Below are positions 16,882 through 26,831 of a DNA stretch of 64,000 nucleotides, piece after piece. The stretch covers positions 62,001 to 126,000 of the forward strand of contig NZ_FZLN01000003.1 of the NCBI RefSeq assembly GCF_900197575.1, given 5' to 3'. This DNA comes from Acinetobacter apis. GTDB lineage: Bacteria; Pseudomonadota; Gammaproteobacteria; Pseudomonadales; Moraxellaceae. A program made the translations under genes and the position numbers. The number at the start of each line of letters is the position of its first letter. Position 1 is the stretch's first letter. The notes below the pieces were generated by a model. That model was given only the letters and a program-made list of their open reading frames with translations, did no database searches and was not told where the DNA came from.

Positions 16882-18543
16882 GTGGCCCAATATATCTATA
16901 CAATGAATCGAGTATCTAAAATGGTTCCGCCTAAGCGCGAAATCTTAAAAGATATCTCTTTATCATTTTTTCCAGGTGCCAAAATTGGTGTGCTTGGCTT
17001 AAACGGTGCAGGTAAATCAACATTGCTTCGTATTATGGCAGGTGTAGATAAAGATTACTCAGGCGAAGCACGTGCTCAACCAGGGATTAAAATTGGTTAT
17101 TTAGAGCAAGAACCACCGCTTGATCCAAATAAAGATGTGCGTGGGAATGTGGAAGACGGTTTACGTGAACCATTAGATGCGCTTGCACGTCTTGATGAAG
17201 TGTTTGCTGAATATGCAGCAGAAGATGCGGATTTTGATGCCCTTGCAAAAGAACAAGAAAAATTAGAAGGCATTATCCATGCATGGGATGCACATAATTT
17301 AAGCAATCAAATGGAACAAGCAGCAGACGCTTTGCGTTTACCGGCTTGGGATGCAGATGTTAATAAACTCTCAGGTGGTGAACGTCGCCGTGTTGCATTG
17401 TGTCGTTTGCTTTTGTCTAAACCAGATATGCTTTTATTAGATGAACCGACCAACCATTTAGATGCAGAATCTGTATCTTGGCTTGAGCGTTTCTTAAAAG
17501 ATTTCGCAGGCACCATCGTTGCAATTACCCATGACCGCTACTTCTTAGACAATGTTGCTGAGTGGATTTTAGAGCTTGACCGTGGACATGGTATTCCATA
17601 TCAAGGCAATTATACCAATTGGCTTGAACAGAAAAATGCCCGTTTAGAGCAAGAAAATAAACAGGAAGAATCTTTTGCAAAAGCATTGAAAAAAGAACTT
17701 GAATGGGTTCGTACCAATGCCAAAGGCCAGCAAAAGAAAAACAAAGCCCGTATGGAACGTTTTGAGGAGTTAAACTCAAAAGAATTCCAAGAGCGTAATG
17801 AAACATCTGAAATTTACATTCCACCTGGCCCGCGTTTAGGCAATAAAGTGGTCGAAGTTGAAAATATCAGTAAGTCATTCGGTGATCGTTTACTGTATGA
17901 AAACTTAAGTTTCTCTGTACCACCAGCATCTATTGTTGGGATCGTTGGTCCAAATGGTGCAGGTAAAACCACGCTCTTTCGTATGATGACCGGTGAGCAA
18001 GCGCCAAATACAGGAACTGTTACAGTTGGTGAATCAGTAAAAGTTGCTTATGTTGGACAAATTAGAGAAGCGTTAGACGACAGCAAAACCGTTTGGGAAG
18101 AAGTGTCTGGTGGCCTAGATATTTTAAGAGTGGGTGATTATGAAATCCCATCTCGTGCTTATATTGGACGTTTTAACTTTAAAGGCTCGGATCAGCAAAA
18201 GCGTGTTGGTGATTTATCAGGTGGTGAGCGTAACCGTTTACAACTTGCTAAAATTCTTCAGCAAGGTGCCAATGTCATTTTACTCGATGAACCATCAAAC
18301 GATTTGGATGTTGAAACCTTACGTGCGCTTGAAGATGCAATTTTAGTCTTCCCAGGCACAGTAATGGTGGTATCGCATGACCGTTGGTTCTTAGACCGCA
18401 TTGCAACACACATCTTGGCATTTGAAGATGAAGGTCCTGAATTCTTTGACGGTAACTATACCGAATATGAAGCATTCCGTAAGAAAAAGTTAGGGGATGA
18501 TGCGCGTCCTACACGTGCAAAATACAGAAAAATTGGTGGATAA
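16882..18543 (+). CDS. ettA: EttA, energy-dependent translational throttle ABC-F ATPase
   Basis: A 553-residue soluble ABC-F protein with two ATPase domains and no membrane part. Walker A motifs are GLNGAGKS (about 39-46) and GPNGAGKT (about 355-362); signatures are LSGGERRR and LSGGERNR. The inter-domain linker (about 245-310) is rich in charged residues, with KGQQKKNKARMERFEEL. Length and the Arm insertion fit EttA, which binds the ribosomal E site and gates entry into elongation by ADP/ATP ratio. The start is GTG with GAGGAG five bases upstream. Confidence 0.95.
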   Translation: MAQYIYTMNRVSKMVPPKREILKDISLSFFPGAKIGVLGLNGAGKSTLLRIMAGVDKDYSGEARAQPGIKIGYLEQEPPLDPNKDVRGNVEDGLREPLDALARLDEVFAEYAAEDADFDALAKEQEKLEGIIHAWDAHNLSNQMEQAADALRLPAWDADVNKLSGGERRRVALCRLLLSKPDMLLLDEPTNHLDAESVSWLERFLKDFAGTIVAITHDRYFLDNVAEWILELDRGHGIPYQGNYTNWLEQKNARLEQENKQEESFAKALKKELEWVRTNAKGQQKKNKARMERFEELNSKEFQERNETSEIYIPPGPRLGNKVVEVENISKSFGDRLLYENLSFSVPPASIVGIVGPNGAGKTTLFRMMTGEQAPNTGTVTVGESVKVAYVGQIREALDDSKTVWEEVSGGLDILRVGDYEIPSRAYIGRFNFKGSDQQKRVGDLSGGERNRLQLAKILQQGANVILLDEPSNDLDVETLRALEDAILVFPGTVMVVSHDRWFLDRIATHILAFEDEGPEFFDGNYTEYEAFRKKKLGDDARPTRAKYRKIGG

Positions 18544-18561
18544 GTTTTAGCTATCTGCATA

Positions 18562-18592
18562 AAAGAACCAGCTCAATGAGCTGGTTCTTTTT
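18562..18592. terminator. Bidirectional terminator after ettA
   Basis: AAAGAACCAGCTC (18562-18574) pairs perfectly with GAGCTGGTTCTTT (18578-18590) around a three-base loop and is followed by T's on both strands. It separates two convergent genes. Confidence 0.92.
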
Positions 18593-18594
18593 GA

Positions 18595-19395
18595 TTAATT
18601 GGCAATATGTAGACTAACAATGGTGTAGTACTGTGTTGTTGGCTTTACTTTTGGATTAAATTTTTGTGATGCAACCAAAAGGTATTGACCTGGACGATCA
18701 AAACGAACAACAGCTTCACCTTCAGCATTGGTGGTTACAGATTTAGCTTTGTCATCTGACTCACCAATTGGCGTAATAGACACAATGGCATGCTCAATAT
18801 GTTCGTTCTTGGCATGATCATGTACATGTACGGTCACATCTTGGTTCACTTTAATTTGATTTGGGTGAACACTAAAGGTCACATCACGAGGTGCCACTTC
18901 TGTTTCTTTAATTTCAGTGGTGTGTTTTTTGGTAATATAACTTTGAATAGTCCATTCTCGTTGTACTTCAACCAAGCTAGGTGCTTTTTTAAAGTCACTT
19001 GGAATGACGTATTCACGTGCAGACTGTTTTGGCGCTTTGTCTGCAGGCATGTCTAAATACATATGCCATTCCTTGTTATACAGCGCATATTTAATCGGAT
19101 AGCCAAGGCTTGATGTGATTTTATATGTACCATCTTTTGGCAAATCAAGATCAAATACAGTCGCAGATTTTAATTGACTCTCTGGTGTGATTTGGCTGCT
19201 TTTTGCGTCCGGATCAACAATAGTAAACACCGCTTTTTTTAATGCAGCTTCGCTATTTAGCGTTTCTTCTGCATAGCCTGCGATAATTGGTGTTCTTGAA
19301 TTTTCTGTTGTTGGCACCAAGGTAGACACATATGGTTGATGTGCATAACTGTGTGCTGCAAATAAAATAGAAGACAAAACAATAAGTTTTTTCAT
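18595..19395 (-). CDS. DUF4198-family periplasmic protein
   Basis: About 266 residues. A clear signal peptide (MKKLIVLSSILFAAHSYAH, cleavage after about residue 18) directs it to the periplasm. The mature part is beta-rich with repeated Ig-like stretches, including a C-terminal VNQDVTVHVHD...GEAVVRFDRPGQYLLVASQ, which resembles DUF4198 (NikM-like/CbiK-type) domains. Several histidines (HVHDHAKNEHIEH) could bind a metal. The start at 19395 is chosen because it begins the signal peptide; an upstream ATG at 19449 would bury it. DUF4198 proteins often accompany metal uptake, but no such system is adjacent here. Confidence 0.75.
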   Translation of the reverse strand: MKKLIVLSSILFAAHSYAHQPYVSTLVPTTENSRTPIIAGYAEETLNSEAALKKAVFTIVDPDAKSSQITPESQLKSATVFDLDLPKDGTYKITSSLGYPIKYALYNKEWHMYLDMPADKAPKQSAREYVIPSDFKKAPSLVEVQREWTIQSYITKKHTTEIKETEVAPRDVTFSVHPNQIKVNQDVTVHVHDHAKNEHIEHAIVSITPIGESDDKAKSVTTNAEGEAVVRFDRPGQYLLVASQKFNPKVKPTTQYYTIVSLHIAN

Positions 19396-19538
19396 GGGAG
19401 ACTCGAAAAAGGATTGACTTAAATAGTAATGATTTTTAATTGTATTCACAAAAACTATTTTTGATTTTTTAAAAACAATTAATGGATTAAAAAAGTATAA
19501 GGAGAATTATTATTGATCATTATATGAATTATGTAATC

Positions 19539-19563
19539 GATGGGTATGCTGATCATACCCATC
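19539..19563 (-). other. Hairpin downstream of the zinc-ribbon protein gene
   Basis: GATGGGTATG (19539-19548) and CATACCCATC (19554-19563) form a perfect 10-bp stem with a five-base loop, ten bases past the stop codon of the minus-strand gene. It has no T run on that side, so it may stabilise the transcript end or act as a weak terminator. Confidence 0.5.
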
Positions 19564-19572
19564 TTCTTTAAA

Positions 19573-19911
19573 TTAACGTTGCCATTGGTGGCTACAGTCA
19601 CGACATTTCCAAATTTTTTGTGATTGCATGAATGCTTGCATTGAAATTTTAAAACTTGGCAGGTCACGCCAAAATAAAAAGCCTGCAATTAAAGTAATAA
19701 AGAATACGATAATGGTTGCTACTTGTAAGTTTGTACCTGCACCATTGCTAAAGATCCACAACACAATGCTTGAGATCACAAGCAAAAGTAATAAAAAAAT
19801 AGAAAAGACTAAAATGACTAAACTTTTAGGTACATCTGGACGAGTGGCTTGACCACTTTGAGGAACAGGCATAATTTTTACGCTTTGACATTGTGGGCAG
19901 CGGTATTGCAT
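19573..19911 (-). CDS. Small membrane protein with split zinc ribbon
   Basis: A 112-residue protein I do not recognise by name. It opens with YRCPQCQS (CxxC) and ends with WKCRDCSHQWQR (CxxC), the two halves of a possible zinc ribbon. Two hydrophobic segments lie between (about 31-52 and 65-84). Both ends would face the same side of the membrane and could join in one metal site. It is the last gene before the CRISPR-Cas island and is divergent from cas1. Confidence 0.65.
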   Translation of the reverse strand: MQYRCPQCQSVKIMPVPQSGQATRPDVPKSLVILVFSIFLLLLLVISSIVLWIFSNGAGTNLQVATIIVFFITLIAGFLFWRDLPSFKISMQAFMQSQKIWKCRDCSHQWQR

Positions 19912-20156
19912 AAAAACTCCAAATTAAATTGTACTATTTAAATAAGCTAATTTTAACTGAATGAGTAGAATTCTCCAGTTGTAATATTTTTTATACCTTC
20001 TGATCATTGAAACATCTCAAAGCATTGGACTGAAGAAAACTTACTAGTCCTGAAAATAAAAAGACAGTAGTTGTCGTAGTAATAGGGTATACAACTTGCT
20101 ATAGAAATTAAAACTAGATATGTTTAACTTTTGGTCAATTATTAAGTGTATCAAAA

Positions 20157-21119
20157 ATGCAACAGCTCACAGACTTGAAAGCTATTTTACACTCAAAAAG
20201 AGCGAATATATATTACTTAGAATATTGCCGTGTTTTGCAAAAAGATGGTCGTGTTTTATATCTAGCAGAATCTAAAAATGAAAATAACTATTGGAATATT
20301 CCAATTGCTAATACGACTGTCATTATTTTAGGAATTGGAACATCAATTACTCAAGCTGCTATGCGTATGTTGGCAACTGCAGGTGTACTTGTTGGATTTT
20401 CTGGCAGTGGTGCAACACCATTATTTATGGGGAGTGAAATTGAATGGCTCACTCCACAAAGCGAATATCGTCCTACAGAATATATGCAAGGTTGGATGGG
20501 TTTTTGGTTTGATGAGCAAAAACGTTTATATGCAGCAAAACAGTTTCAATATGCTCGTATTGATTTTATTCGAAAAGTTTGGGCAAAAGATAAAGATTTA
20601 AAAGAGTATGGTTTTTGTATTGATGACGATGACATTGCTTTAGCGATTAAAGGATTTTGCCAAAAAATTGTCGAGGTTAAACGTGTTGGAGATTTATTAT
20701 TAGCAGAAGCACAAACTACAAAACAACTTTATAAAGTTGCTATCACACGCTGTGGGCAAAAATCATTTATTCGTGACCCACAAGAAGGTGATCTTGCAAA
20801 TGATTTTTTAAATCACGGTAACTATTTGGCTTACGGGTTGGCAGCAACAACCTTGTGGGTGCTTGGTATTTCACACAGTTTTGCGGTCATGCATGGCAAA
20901 ACACGCCGTGGAGCATTGGTATTTGATGTTGCAGATTTAGTCAAAGATGCAGTAGTTCTACCTTATGCTTTTATTTGTGCTAAAGAAAAAATGACACAAC
21001 AAGAGTTTCGTCAGTATTTATTGCAAAAAATGACAGAGCATCAATGTTTAGACTTTATGTTTGATCAAGTTAAATTACAAGCTTGTAAAACATTTGATAA
21101 GACTGCAGGTGAAATATGA
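20157..21119 (+). CDS. cas1: Cas1, type I-F integrase
   Basis: A 320-residue Cas1 of the I-F type. The N-terminal beta domain is followed by the helical catalytic domain; GIGTSITQAAMRMLATAGVLVGFSGSGATPL is characteristic. Metal-binding residues fit the conserved Glu near 190, the His in VMHGKTRRGALVFDVADLVKD, and the Asp/Glu of that segment. With the Cas2 domain of the next protein it forms the complex that inserts new spacers at the leader end. Its stop overlaps the start of cas2-3 by four bases (ATGA), so the two are coupled. All family motifs look intact. Confidence 0.95.
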   Translation: MQQLTDLKAILHSKRANIYYLEYCRVLQKDGRVLYLAESKNENNYWNIPIANTTVIILGIGTSITQAAMRMLATAGVLVGFSGSGATPLFMGSEIEWLTPQSEYRPTEYMQGWMGFWFDEQKRLYAAKQFQYARIDFIRKVWAKDKDLKEYGFCIDDDDIALAIKGFCQKIVEVKRVGDLLLAEAQTTKQLYKVAITRCGQKSFIRDPQEGDLANDFLNHGNYLAYGLAATTLWVLGISHSFAVMHGKTRRGALVFDVADLVKDAVVLPYAFICAKEKMTQQEFRQYLLQKMTEHQCLDFMFDQVKLQACKTFDKTAGEI

Positions 21120-24100
21120 TCGTGACTTTCATTAGTGAGTGTGAAAAAAAGTCGATCCCCAGAACACGCCAAGTTTTAGATGCATTTGCAGATCGAATAG
21201 GCAGTTATACATGGCAGACTGTGATTACAGAAGAGGGATTAAATGCAGTCAAGAGATTGTTATTAAGCACTGTAAGTAAAAATACAGCTGTAGCATGTCA
21301 TCGAATCACTACTCGCAGAACAACAACATTAGTTTGGATCGTTGGAAATAGAAGTAAATTTAATATCCACGGCGTAGTGCCTGTAAATTATACAGCAAAG
21401 GAGTTATTTATGGATTTGCCTATAGAAACAAAAACAATTTTAGCAAATACATCTGGACAATCTTTAAGCCAACATCTATTTGCAGTGGGTTATTTAGCAC
21501 ACCAAATTATTGAAAAATTGAATATTAATCATAAAAATTTGGCACAGGCTGCATTTTTAGCTGGAATCTTGCATGATATTGGAAAACTAGATCCACAATT
21601 CCAACAATGGTTAGTTAAAAAGATTAGCCCATCTGATGACATTTTCATTCCAGAGGATGGTGTACATATTGATACGACCATTCGAGGATTTAAAGATTTT
21701 TCTTTTGAACATCATCCAAGGCACAATGAAATTTCTTGGTTATTGGCTGAATCATTATTAAATAATACACAACTTAACACCTCACAATGTCATCAAATTC
21801 TTCATACTATTTATTGGCACCATACACGCCCTTTTCGTAAAGATGATACATTTTTTAATAAAGCAGAAGGAATTGATAAAAAATTTAAAAACTCTTTTAC
21901 TGAAATGAGCATTGAAAAGTTAACAGAGCAGATTATTGCTATTTTAAAAGATATTCATCAAATAGGATTTCATTTTAAAACTGAGCATTTTGATATTGAT
22001 AATTTAATACCAAAATGGTCATATAGTTATCAACTTACAAAAAACAGTATTCCTAATTATAAAAATTATAATGAGTTATCTGAAAAAATAGATGAATTTG
22101 TTCAAGATATTCAACCAAATGCACTTAATAATTTAGTACGTATGGCAGTGATTAGTGCAGATCGTATTGTATCTAAAATGACTCCTGAAGATTTAACAGA
22201 ATACTTAGCCGAAGGCACTTTGATTCATGCACTTGATGATATCTGGCAAGATAGCACCGATTTGTCTCAACAAATTCAACGTTGTATTGATCAATTTAAT
22301 CAAAAGTACCCAAATAGTGAGCGTAATCTTGTACAAGATCAGGCGTCATCTAAACTTGCCGAACTACAAGAAGATGCAGAATTTGACGGTGGATCAAATG
22401 TAACTGTTCTTCAAGGCCCAGCAGGTTGTGGTAAAACCAAGATTGCACTTGAATGGGCTTTAAAAACTAAAGTGCAGAAAATTATTTGGATTTGTCCGAG
22501 AGTTCAAGTGTGTTTAGGTATTTTACATGACTTAACAGCAGAAGATTACTTGCCGAATAGCCGTATTGAAATCATGACTGGTGAATATAAAAAAATATTA
22601 CATGGCGGAATAAGTTTTGATGATGCGCCTGAAACTGAGTCTGATCAATATTTTACTGGTGATATTATTATCACTACGATTGATCAAGTCATTAATACTG
22701 TTATTTCGCATCAGAAAATTGGAGGTATGATGGATTTTATGCAAGCACATGTTGTATTTGATGAGTTTCATGAATTGATTGTTATGCCAGCATTTAATTT
22801 GTTTTTTGCAGAGTTGATTGAAGCAAAAAAATTTAAAAAACATGAAGCAAATACATTATTAGTTTCTGCAACACCTCATGATTTTTATATAGAACATATT
22901 TTAAAGATAGACCCAAATTATATTGTACATGTACCAAGTTTTAACCAAGCTAACTATAAAATTGAGTTTGTGAGCTATGATGAAACAAGTGAATCTAGTC
23001 CGCTCATTACAACAACTATGAACCAAGATCAGACTACATTTGTGATTACCAATACTGCACAAGATGCCCAACTTGGTTTTCTACTTCATCAACATCAAGA
23101 AAATAGTATTTTACTGCATTCAAAATATACCAAAACAGATAAATCAACATGGTTTAATCGAGTGTTTGAAAGTTTTAGCAGAAATGGAGAGCAACGTTAT
23201 CAAATTTTAAGAAGTGGCCCAATTGTACAGGCTTCACTCAATATTAGTTGTGAGCGTATGTATACTGATTTAACGAGCGCTGAAAACTGGTTGCAGAGAC
23301 TAGGCAGGCTAGATCGTTTTGATAGTAATCATTCCATTAATGTATATACGACTGTTTTTCCAAAATCTATTGAGCAAGCCAAGCAAACGAGCCAAAAAGC
23401 AAAATTTTTAGCTAATATGAATGTTTGGCAAAGTACATTAGCTTGGTTACGCTTTTTACAAAGCAATATAGAGAGTGAGTCAGTCATTAAAATTCATGAT
23501 TTATATATCATCTACCAAAAATTTTATGCTGATAGTTCAAGTCGAAAATATATTGTAAAAGATTTAGAAAAATCTTTACGAGAAAGTGTTCAGTTAATCC
23601 AGCATAAAGTGATGGATCCCATCAGTATGCCAAGCCGAAATAAAAATAATAAAAACGGTATTGCTAAAATTGCAAATGGATCACTTCGTGGAGATAGTCG
23701 TTTTGTACAGATGGCTGTATGCGAAGTAAATCATTGCCTAGAATATACATTTGTAAATGAGTATGCTTATTCTGAGCAACATGATCATACAAGCAGCAGT
23801 ATAGGTTTAACAGAATCGGTCGATCGCATACAGGGTGGTCGCTTCGAAATGAGAGATAGCAATAAAAATCTATTGGCTTTTATGCATGCAAAGCACCATA
23901 ACATTATTAAAGCTAAACAATCAGAGATTGAATATAAAAAAACATATCGAGATTGGGAGTTACTTAAATTGGCTCGCTCTCCTGAGTATCCGATTTATTT
24001 AAGCTATATTCCATTGGATTTAGAATCTGTAGGAGGCGAGCAGGTCAGACATAATTATGCAATTTACTATGTCAAAACCATTAAGCAGCCTGTGGGTATG

Positions 24101-24145
24101 ATGAGCATTGATAAGCTGATTCAACCTCAATCTATTGAGGCATGA
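21116..24145 (+). CDS. cas3: Cas2-Cas3 fusion, type I-F nuclease-helicase
   Basis: A 1009-residue fusion specific to type I-F. An N-terminal Cas2 domain (1-92) is followed by an HD nuclease (about 105-370, key ILHDIGKLD with His153-Asp154) and an SF2 helicase. The helicase carries Walker A GPAGCGKTK near residue 434, the DEFH box in VVFDEFHEL near 549, LVSATP (motif III), and QRLGRLDRF (motif VI). A C-terminal domain of about 200 residues completes it. Cas3 is recruited to the R-loop opened by Cascade and degrades the target. All catalytic motifs are present, so interference looks competent. Confidence 0.96.
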   Translation: MIVTFISECEKKSIPRTRQVLDAFADRIGSYTWQTVITEEGLNAVKRLLLSTVSKNTAVACHRITTRRTTTLVWIVGNRSKFNIHGVVPVNYTAKELFMDLPIETKTILANTSGQSLSQHLFAVGYLAHQIIEKLNINHKNLAQAAFLAGILHDIGKLDPQFQQWLVKKISPSDDIFIPEDGVHIDTTIRGFKDFSFEHHPRHNEISWLLAESLLNNTQLNTSQCHQILHTIYWHHTRPFRKDDTFFNKAEGIDKKFKNSFTEMSIEKLTEQIIAILKDIHQIGFHFKTEHFDIDNLIPKWSYSYQLTKNSIPNYKNYNELSEKIDEFVQDIQPNALNNLVRMAVISADRIVSKMTPEDLTEYLAEGTLIHALDDIWQDSTDLSQQIQRCIDQFNQKYPNSERNLVQDQASSKLAELQEDAEFDGGSNVTVLQGPAGCGKTKIALEWALKTKVQKIIWICPRVQVCLGILHDLTAEDYLPNSRIEIMTGEYKKILHGGISFDDAPETESDQYFTGDIIITTIDQVINTVISHQKIGGMMDFMQAHVVFDEFHELIVMPAFNLFFAELIEAKKFKKHEANTLLVSATPHDFYIEHILKIDPNYIVHVPSFNQANYKIEFVSYDETSESSPLITTTMNQDQTTFVITNTAQDAQLGFLLHQHQENSILLHSKYTKTDKSTWFNRVFESFSRNGEQRYQILRSGPIVQASLNISCERMYTDLTSAENWLQRLGRLDRFDSNHSINVYTTVFPKSIEQAKQTSQKAKFLANMNVWQSTLAWLRFLQSNIESESVIKIHDLYIIYQKFYADSSSRKYIVKDLEKSLRESVQLIQHKVMDPISMPSRNKNNKNGIAKIANGSLRGDSRFVQMAVCEVNHCLEYTFVNEYAYSEQHDHTSSSIGLTESVDRIQGGRFEMRDSNKNLLAFMHAKHHNIIKAKQSEIEYKKTYRDWELLKLARSPEYPIYLSYIPLDLESVGGEQVRHNYAIYYVKTIKQPVGMMSIDKLIQPQSIEA

Positions 24146-24236
24146 GTTTTTCAATATTGTTGCTTATGCAGCAGGAAATGTAACTTTACAACATATGATT
24201 AAATAATTTTATAGAAATAATACTGGAATCATAACA

Positions 24237-25181
24237 ATGGAAAAAGTAACAGGCATTAAAAGTGTTGATTTTAAAATTCGTGCGTTTGGTCATGGCGTTG
24301 TTAACTGGAATGGACCAACGACATTAAGTAATGAAGGACGTACTGTAGATAATCACACACTTCCTAAATTACGTGGTTATACAAACCTTACAGGAAAAAT
24401 AAAAGAAGACACAGGATATAAGTATAAAAAAGAAGCAGCAGATATTAACTTTAAAGAAACACCTTTATATATTAGTCAAAACTGTATTCGCCATCATTTA
24501 TTTCGGGATCAAGCTTTTGATTTACACTTTGCTGCAGAAAAAAGTTTAGAGCAAGTCTTGGCATCATTTACTGGGCTCATTCGCGGTTATGTTGTGCCAT
24601 CTAGTCAATGTAAACGTACCAGTCCTTTATTACTTGAAGATTTTGTTGACCAATTACATAACGGTAATTTTGAACAATTTGGACAAGCTGGTGAACGTGA
24701 TAGCTCATCTTTTTTTTCTAAAACAACGTTTGGAGATACTGAATATATTTCTCACGGATCTATCAGTATAGAGCAACTGGCGTTTATTTCTTTAGATAAT
24801 AAATTTGATCGTGCTGCAATGATTATTAAAGATAATCAAGGTCAAAAAATCGCTCAAACCATACAAGGTTTTATCCAATCGCTTGCGCCAGAACGTCATC
24901 CTAAGGCTATTTTCCATACAAATTACGTGCGTAAAGGTACAATTTATCAAGAAGGTGAAGTTGGAATATTACTCGATCAAGAGGCAGTTGATATTTTAGT
25001 TAAGGCAACGTTGGAGCTCATTTCTGAACTATCCATCCGTCAAGCGAAGGGTTACATGTACGTTGATAGTGTGGAGGTAGATTATAATGATAGTAATAAA
25101 ATGATGAGAATAAAACGTAGTCCTCATGAAATATCATCTGATGCTAAAACTGACTATGCTGTTTATTTTTCAGCAAAATAA
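24237..25181 (+). CDS. Cas7fv, variant backbone subunit of type I-F2 Cascade
   Basis: A 314-residue protein placed directly after cas2-3, where canonical I-F systems carry cas8f (csy1). It has the RAMP-like features of Cas7: N-terminal [19 protein letters not shown], then [12 protein letters not shown], and a C-terminal [15 protein letters not shown]. The order cas1, cas2-3, cas7fv, cas5fv, cas6f equals the minimal I-Fv locus of Shewanella putrefaciens CN-32. There several Cas7fv copies coat the crRNA. It starts 91 bases after cas2-3, the largest gap in the operon, so a separate promoter is possible. I assign it by order and general fold features, not by alignment. Confidence 0.85.
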   Translation: MEKVTGIKSVDFKIRAFGHGVVNWNGPTTLSNEGRTVDNHTLPKLRGYTNLTGKIKEDTGYKYKKEAADINFKETPLYISQNCIRHHLFRDQAFDLHFAAEKSLEQVLASFTGLIRGYVVPSSQCKRTSPLLLEDFVDQLHNGNFEQFGQAGERDSSSFFSKTTFGDTEYISHGSISIEQLAFISLDNKFDRAAMIIKDNQGQKIAQTIQGFIQSLAPERHPKAIFHTNYVRKGTIYQEGEVGILLDQEAVDILVKATLELISELSIRQAKGYMYVDSVEVDYNDSNKMMRIKRSPHEISSDAKTDYAVYFSAK

Positions 25182-25193
25182 ATTGAGGATCAT

Positions 25194-26216
25194 ATGAGAA
25201 TAATCATTGACTATGAGTCCTCTTGGCGAAATTCATTTTTAGATGGAAGTAATGATGAACCTTTACCTAAAAAAGGGCGTAATTTTATTGCTTCTATGAC
25301 TGAACTCAAAAAACCTGAAAATTTTTATCCTAGAGCTGTCAATAAAAATACTGTTATGGGCATATTAAGTCGCCTTATTGGAGACCAACGTAAGTTGTAT
25401 AGCGCACGTCAAAGTGAATATTATTATTTTGCAGATAAAGAGCAGGTTATTACTTTTCAAGATAAACCACATGTTATTAACCATGAAATGACTTATCTTC
25501 GTAATATGAAAGGAAGCACAGATCAAAATTCATTTACAGGAATGATTAATGTTAATGACCCTGTATTTTTGTCTGACTATTCAAAGGAGTTTTGGGGCAT
25601 ATTGTCGCTGAGTTTAGAGCAGCTATGTGACTTTATTCTAGATGACGTGTGTGTAAATGATCTAGACATTACGTATTCAGCGCTTCTTGATCCTGTCTCT
25701 ATCTTAAATCGTTTAAGTGATATTGGTAAAATGAAACCTATTGTTGCTGAACCTCGGATAAAGCAAGCATCAGAGAAGTTGGAACAGTTGTTTGATAAAT
25801 ATAAGCCACTGAATACCAAGGGGCTACAGCTTATTTTACCTATGTATTGTTCGGCACTGTATTTACAGTTAAATCAGTTGGAAAAAAAATACAACATGGC
25901 AACTGCTAAATCTAAAATGGGTGGAATTAGTGGTATTTCAAATAATGGCTTTACTTCAAAAGATTTTATGGACAAGTATACAACGGGTGCGAAAAAACTG
26001 ATTTATGGTAGTCCATACCTTCATGAACAGTATATTAAAGGTGAAGGTAAGGTGAAACATTATTTAACTAAAGCCAGTGGTCAACTTGAGATTACTTTAG
26101 ATATTTCAACAGATACAGCTAAAGAGTTAAAAAGAATGATAGATGATGCAGGCGTATCAAGCTTTTATTTAGGAAAGAAAGGCTTAGCTTATGTGTCCGC
26201 AATGCATTTACGATAA
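25194..26216 (+). CDS. Cas5fv, variant crRNA 5'-handle and PAM-reading subunit
   Basis: A 340-residue protein beginning MRIIIDYESSWRNSFLDG, a start typical of Cas5fv. A central helical insertion (about 130-250, ...LEQLCDFILDDV..., ...RIKQASEKLEQLFDKY...) is larger than in ordinary Cas5f. In the S. putrefaciens I-Fv complex, Cas5fv caps the 5' handle and takes over PAM recognition from the missing Cas8f. It lies 12 bases after cas7fv and 9 bases before cas6f. Confidence 0.85.
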   Translation: MRIIIDYESSWRNSFLDGSNDEPLPKKGRNFIASMTELKKPENFYPRAVNKNTVMGILSRLIGDQRKLYSARQSEYYYFADKEQVITFQDKPHVINHEMTYLRNMKGSTDQNSFTGMINVNDPVFLSDYSKEFWGILSLSLEQLCDFILDDVCVNDLDITYSALLDPVSILNRLSDIGKMKPIVAEPRIKQASEKLEQLFDKYKPLNTKGLQLILPMYCSALYLQLNQLEKKYNMATAKSKMGGISGISNNGFTSKDFMDKYTTGAKKLIYGSPYLHEQYIKGEGKVKHYLTKASGQLEITLDISTDTAKELKRMIDDAGVSSFYLGKKGLAYVSAMHLR

Positions 26217-26225
26217 AGGAAGACT

Positions 26226-26831
26226 ATGAATTATTACATAGAATTAACTTTACTTGATCAGCCCGACCTCATGTGCTTTGAGCTGTGGTCAAAGGTTTAT
26301 CTACAGTTACATATTGCTTTTGTTGAACATAAAGATGAGCAACAAAAAGTATTTTTTGGCGTTTCATTTCCACAGTATCAATATAATCAACAAAAAAATA
26401 TAGGTTCTTTAGGTACTAAAATTCGTGTTTTTGCTCAAACAAAAGATCAGCTAGAACAGCTTAATCTTACTCGATGGTTAGAGCACTTGACAGATTATGT
26501 ACATTTGACTTCTGTTCGTGAAGTTCCTCAAAACGTTAAAGGGTATGCTTTTTATAAAAGAAAGCAGTTGAAAACGGGTGCACCACGTTTAGCTCGGCGT
26601 CGAGTGAAACGCGGTGATATTACATATGAAGAGGCTTTAGCTCGTTATAATCAAGTTGTTAAGACGACTAATTTGCCTTATGTTCAGTTGCTTAGTTTGA
26701 GTACTTCAAATGAGCAAGAGAAGAAAAGTTTTAAATTATTTATTGAAAAGGAGTCGATAGAAGCAGTAACTCAAAGCGAAGTTTTTAGCTGTTATGGATT
26801 GAGTTCAGTGAGTGCAGTACCTGAGTTTTAA
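26226..26831 (+). CDS. cas6f: Cas6f (Csy4), CRISPR RNA endonuclease
   Basis: A 201-residue endoribonuclease that cuts each repeat at the base of its hairpin and stays bound to the 3' stem. Histidine 29 (YLQLHIAF) occupies the position of the catalytic His29 of Pseudomonas aeruginosa Csy4. The arginine-rich helix that reads the stem is RLARRRVKRGD (about 121-131). The C-terminal segment ends FSCYGLSSVSAVPEF, the usual Cas6f ending. It is the last cas gene; the CRISPR leader begins directly after it. Confidence 0.95.
   Translation: MNYYIELTLLDQPDLMCFELWSKVYLQLHIAFVEHKDEQQKVFFGVSFPQYQYNQQKNIGSLGTKIRVFAQTKDQLEQLNLTRWLEHLTDYVHLTSVREVPQNVKGYAFYKRKQLKTGAPRLARRRVKRGDITYEEALARYNQVVKTTNLPYVQLLSLSTSNEQEKKSFKLFIEKESIEAVTQSEVFSCYGLSSVSAVPEF

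Noticed and set aside
24146..24236. Possible remnant of cas8f between cas2-3 and cas7fv
   Set aside because: Only 91 bases are present, with no coding similarity visible, so this is a true absence and not a broken gene.
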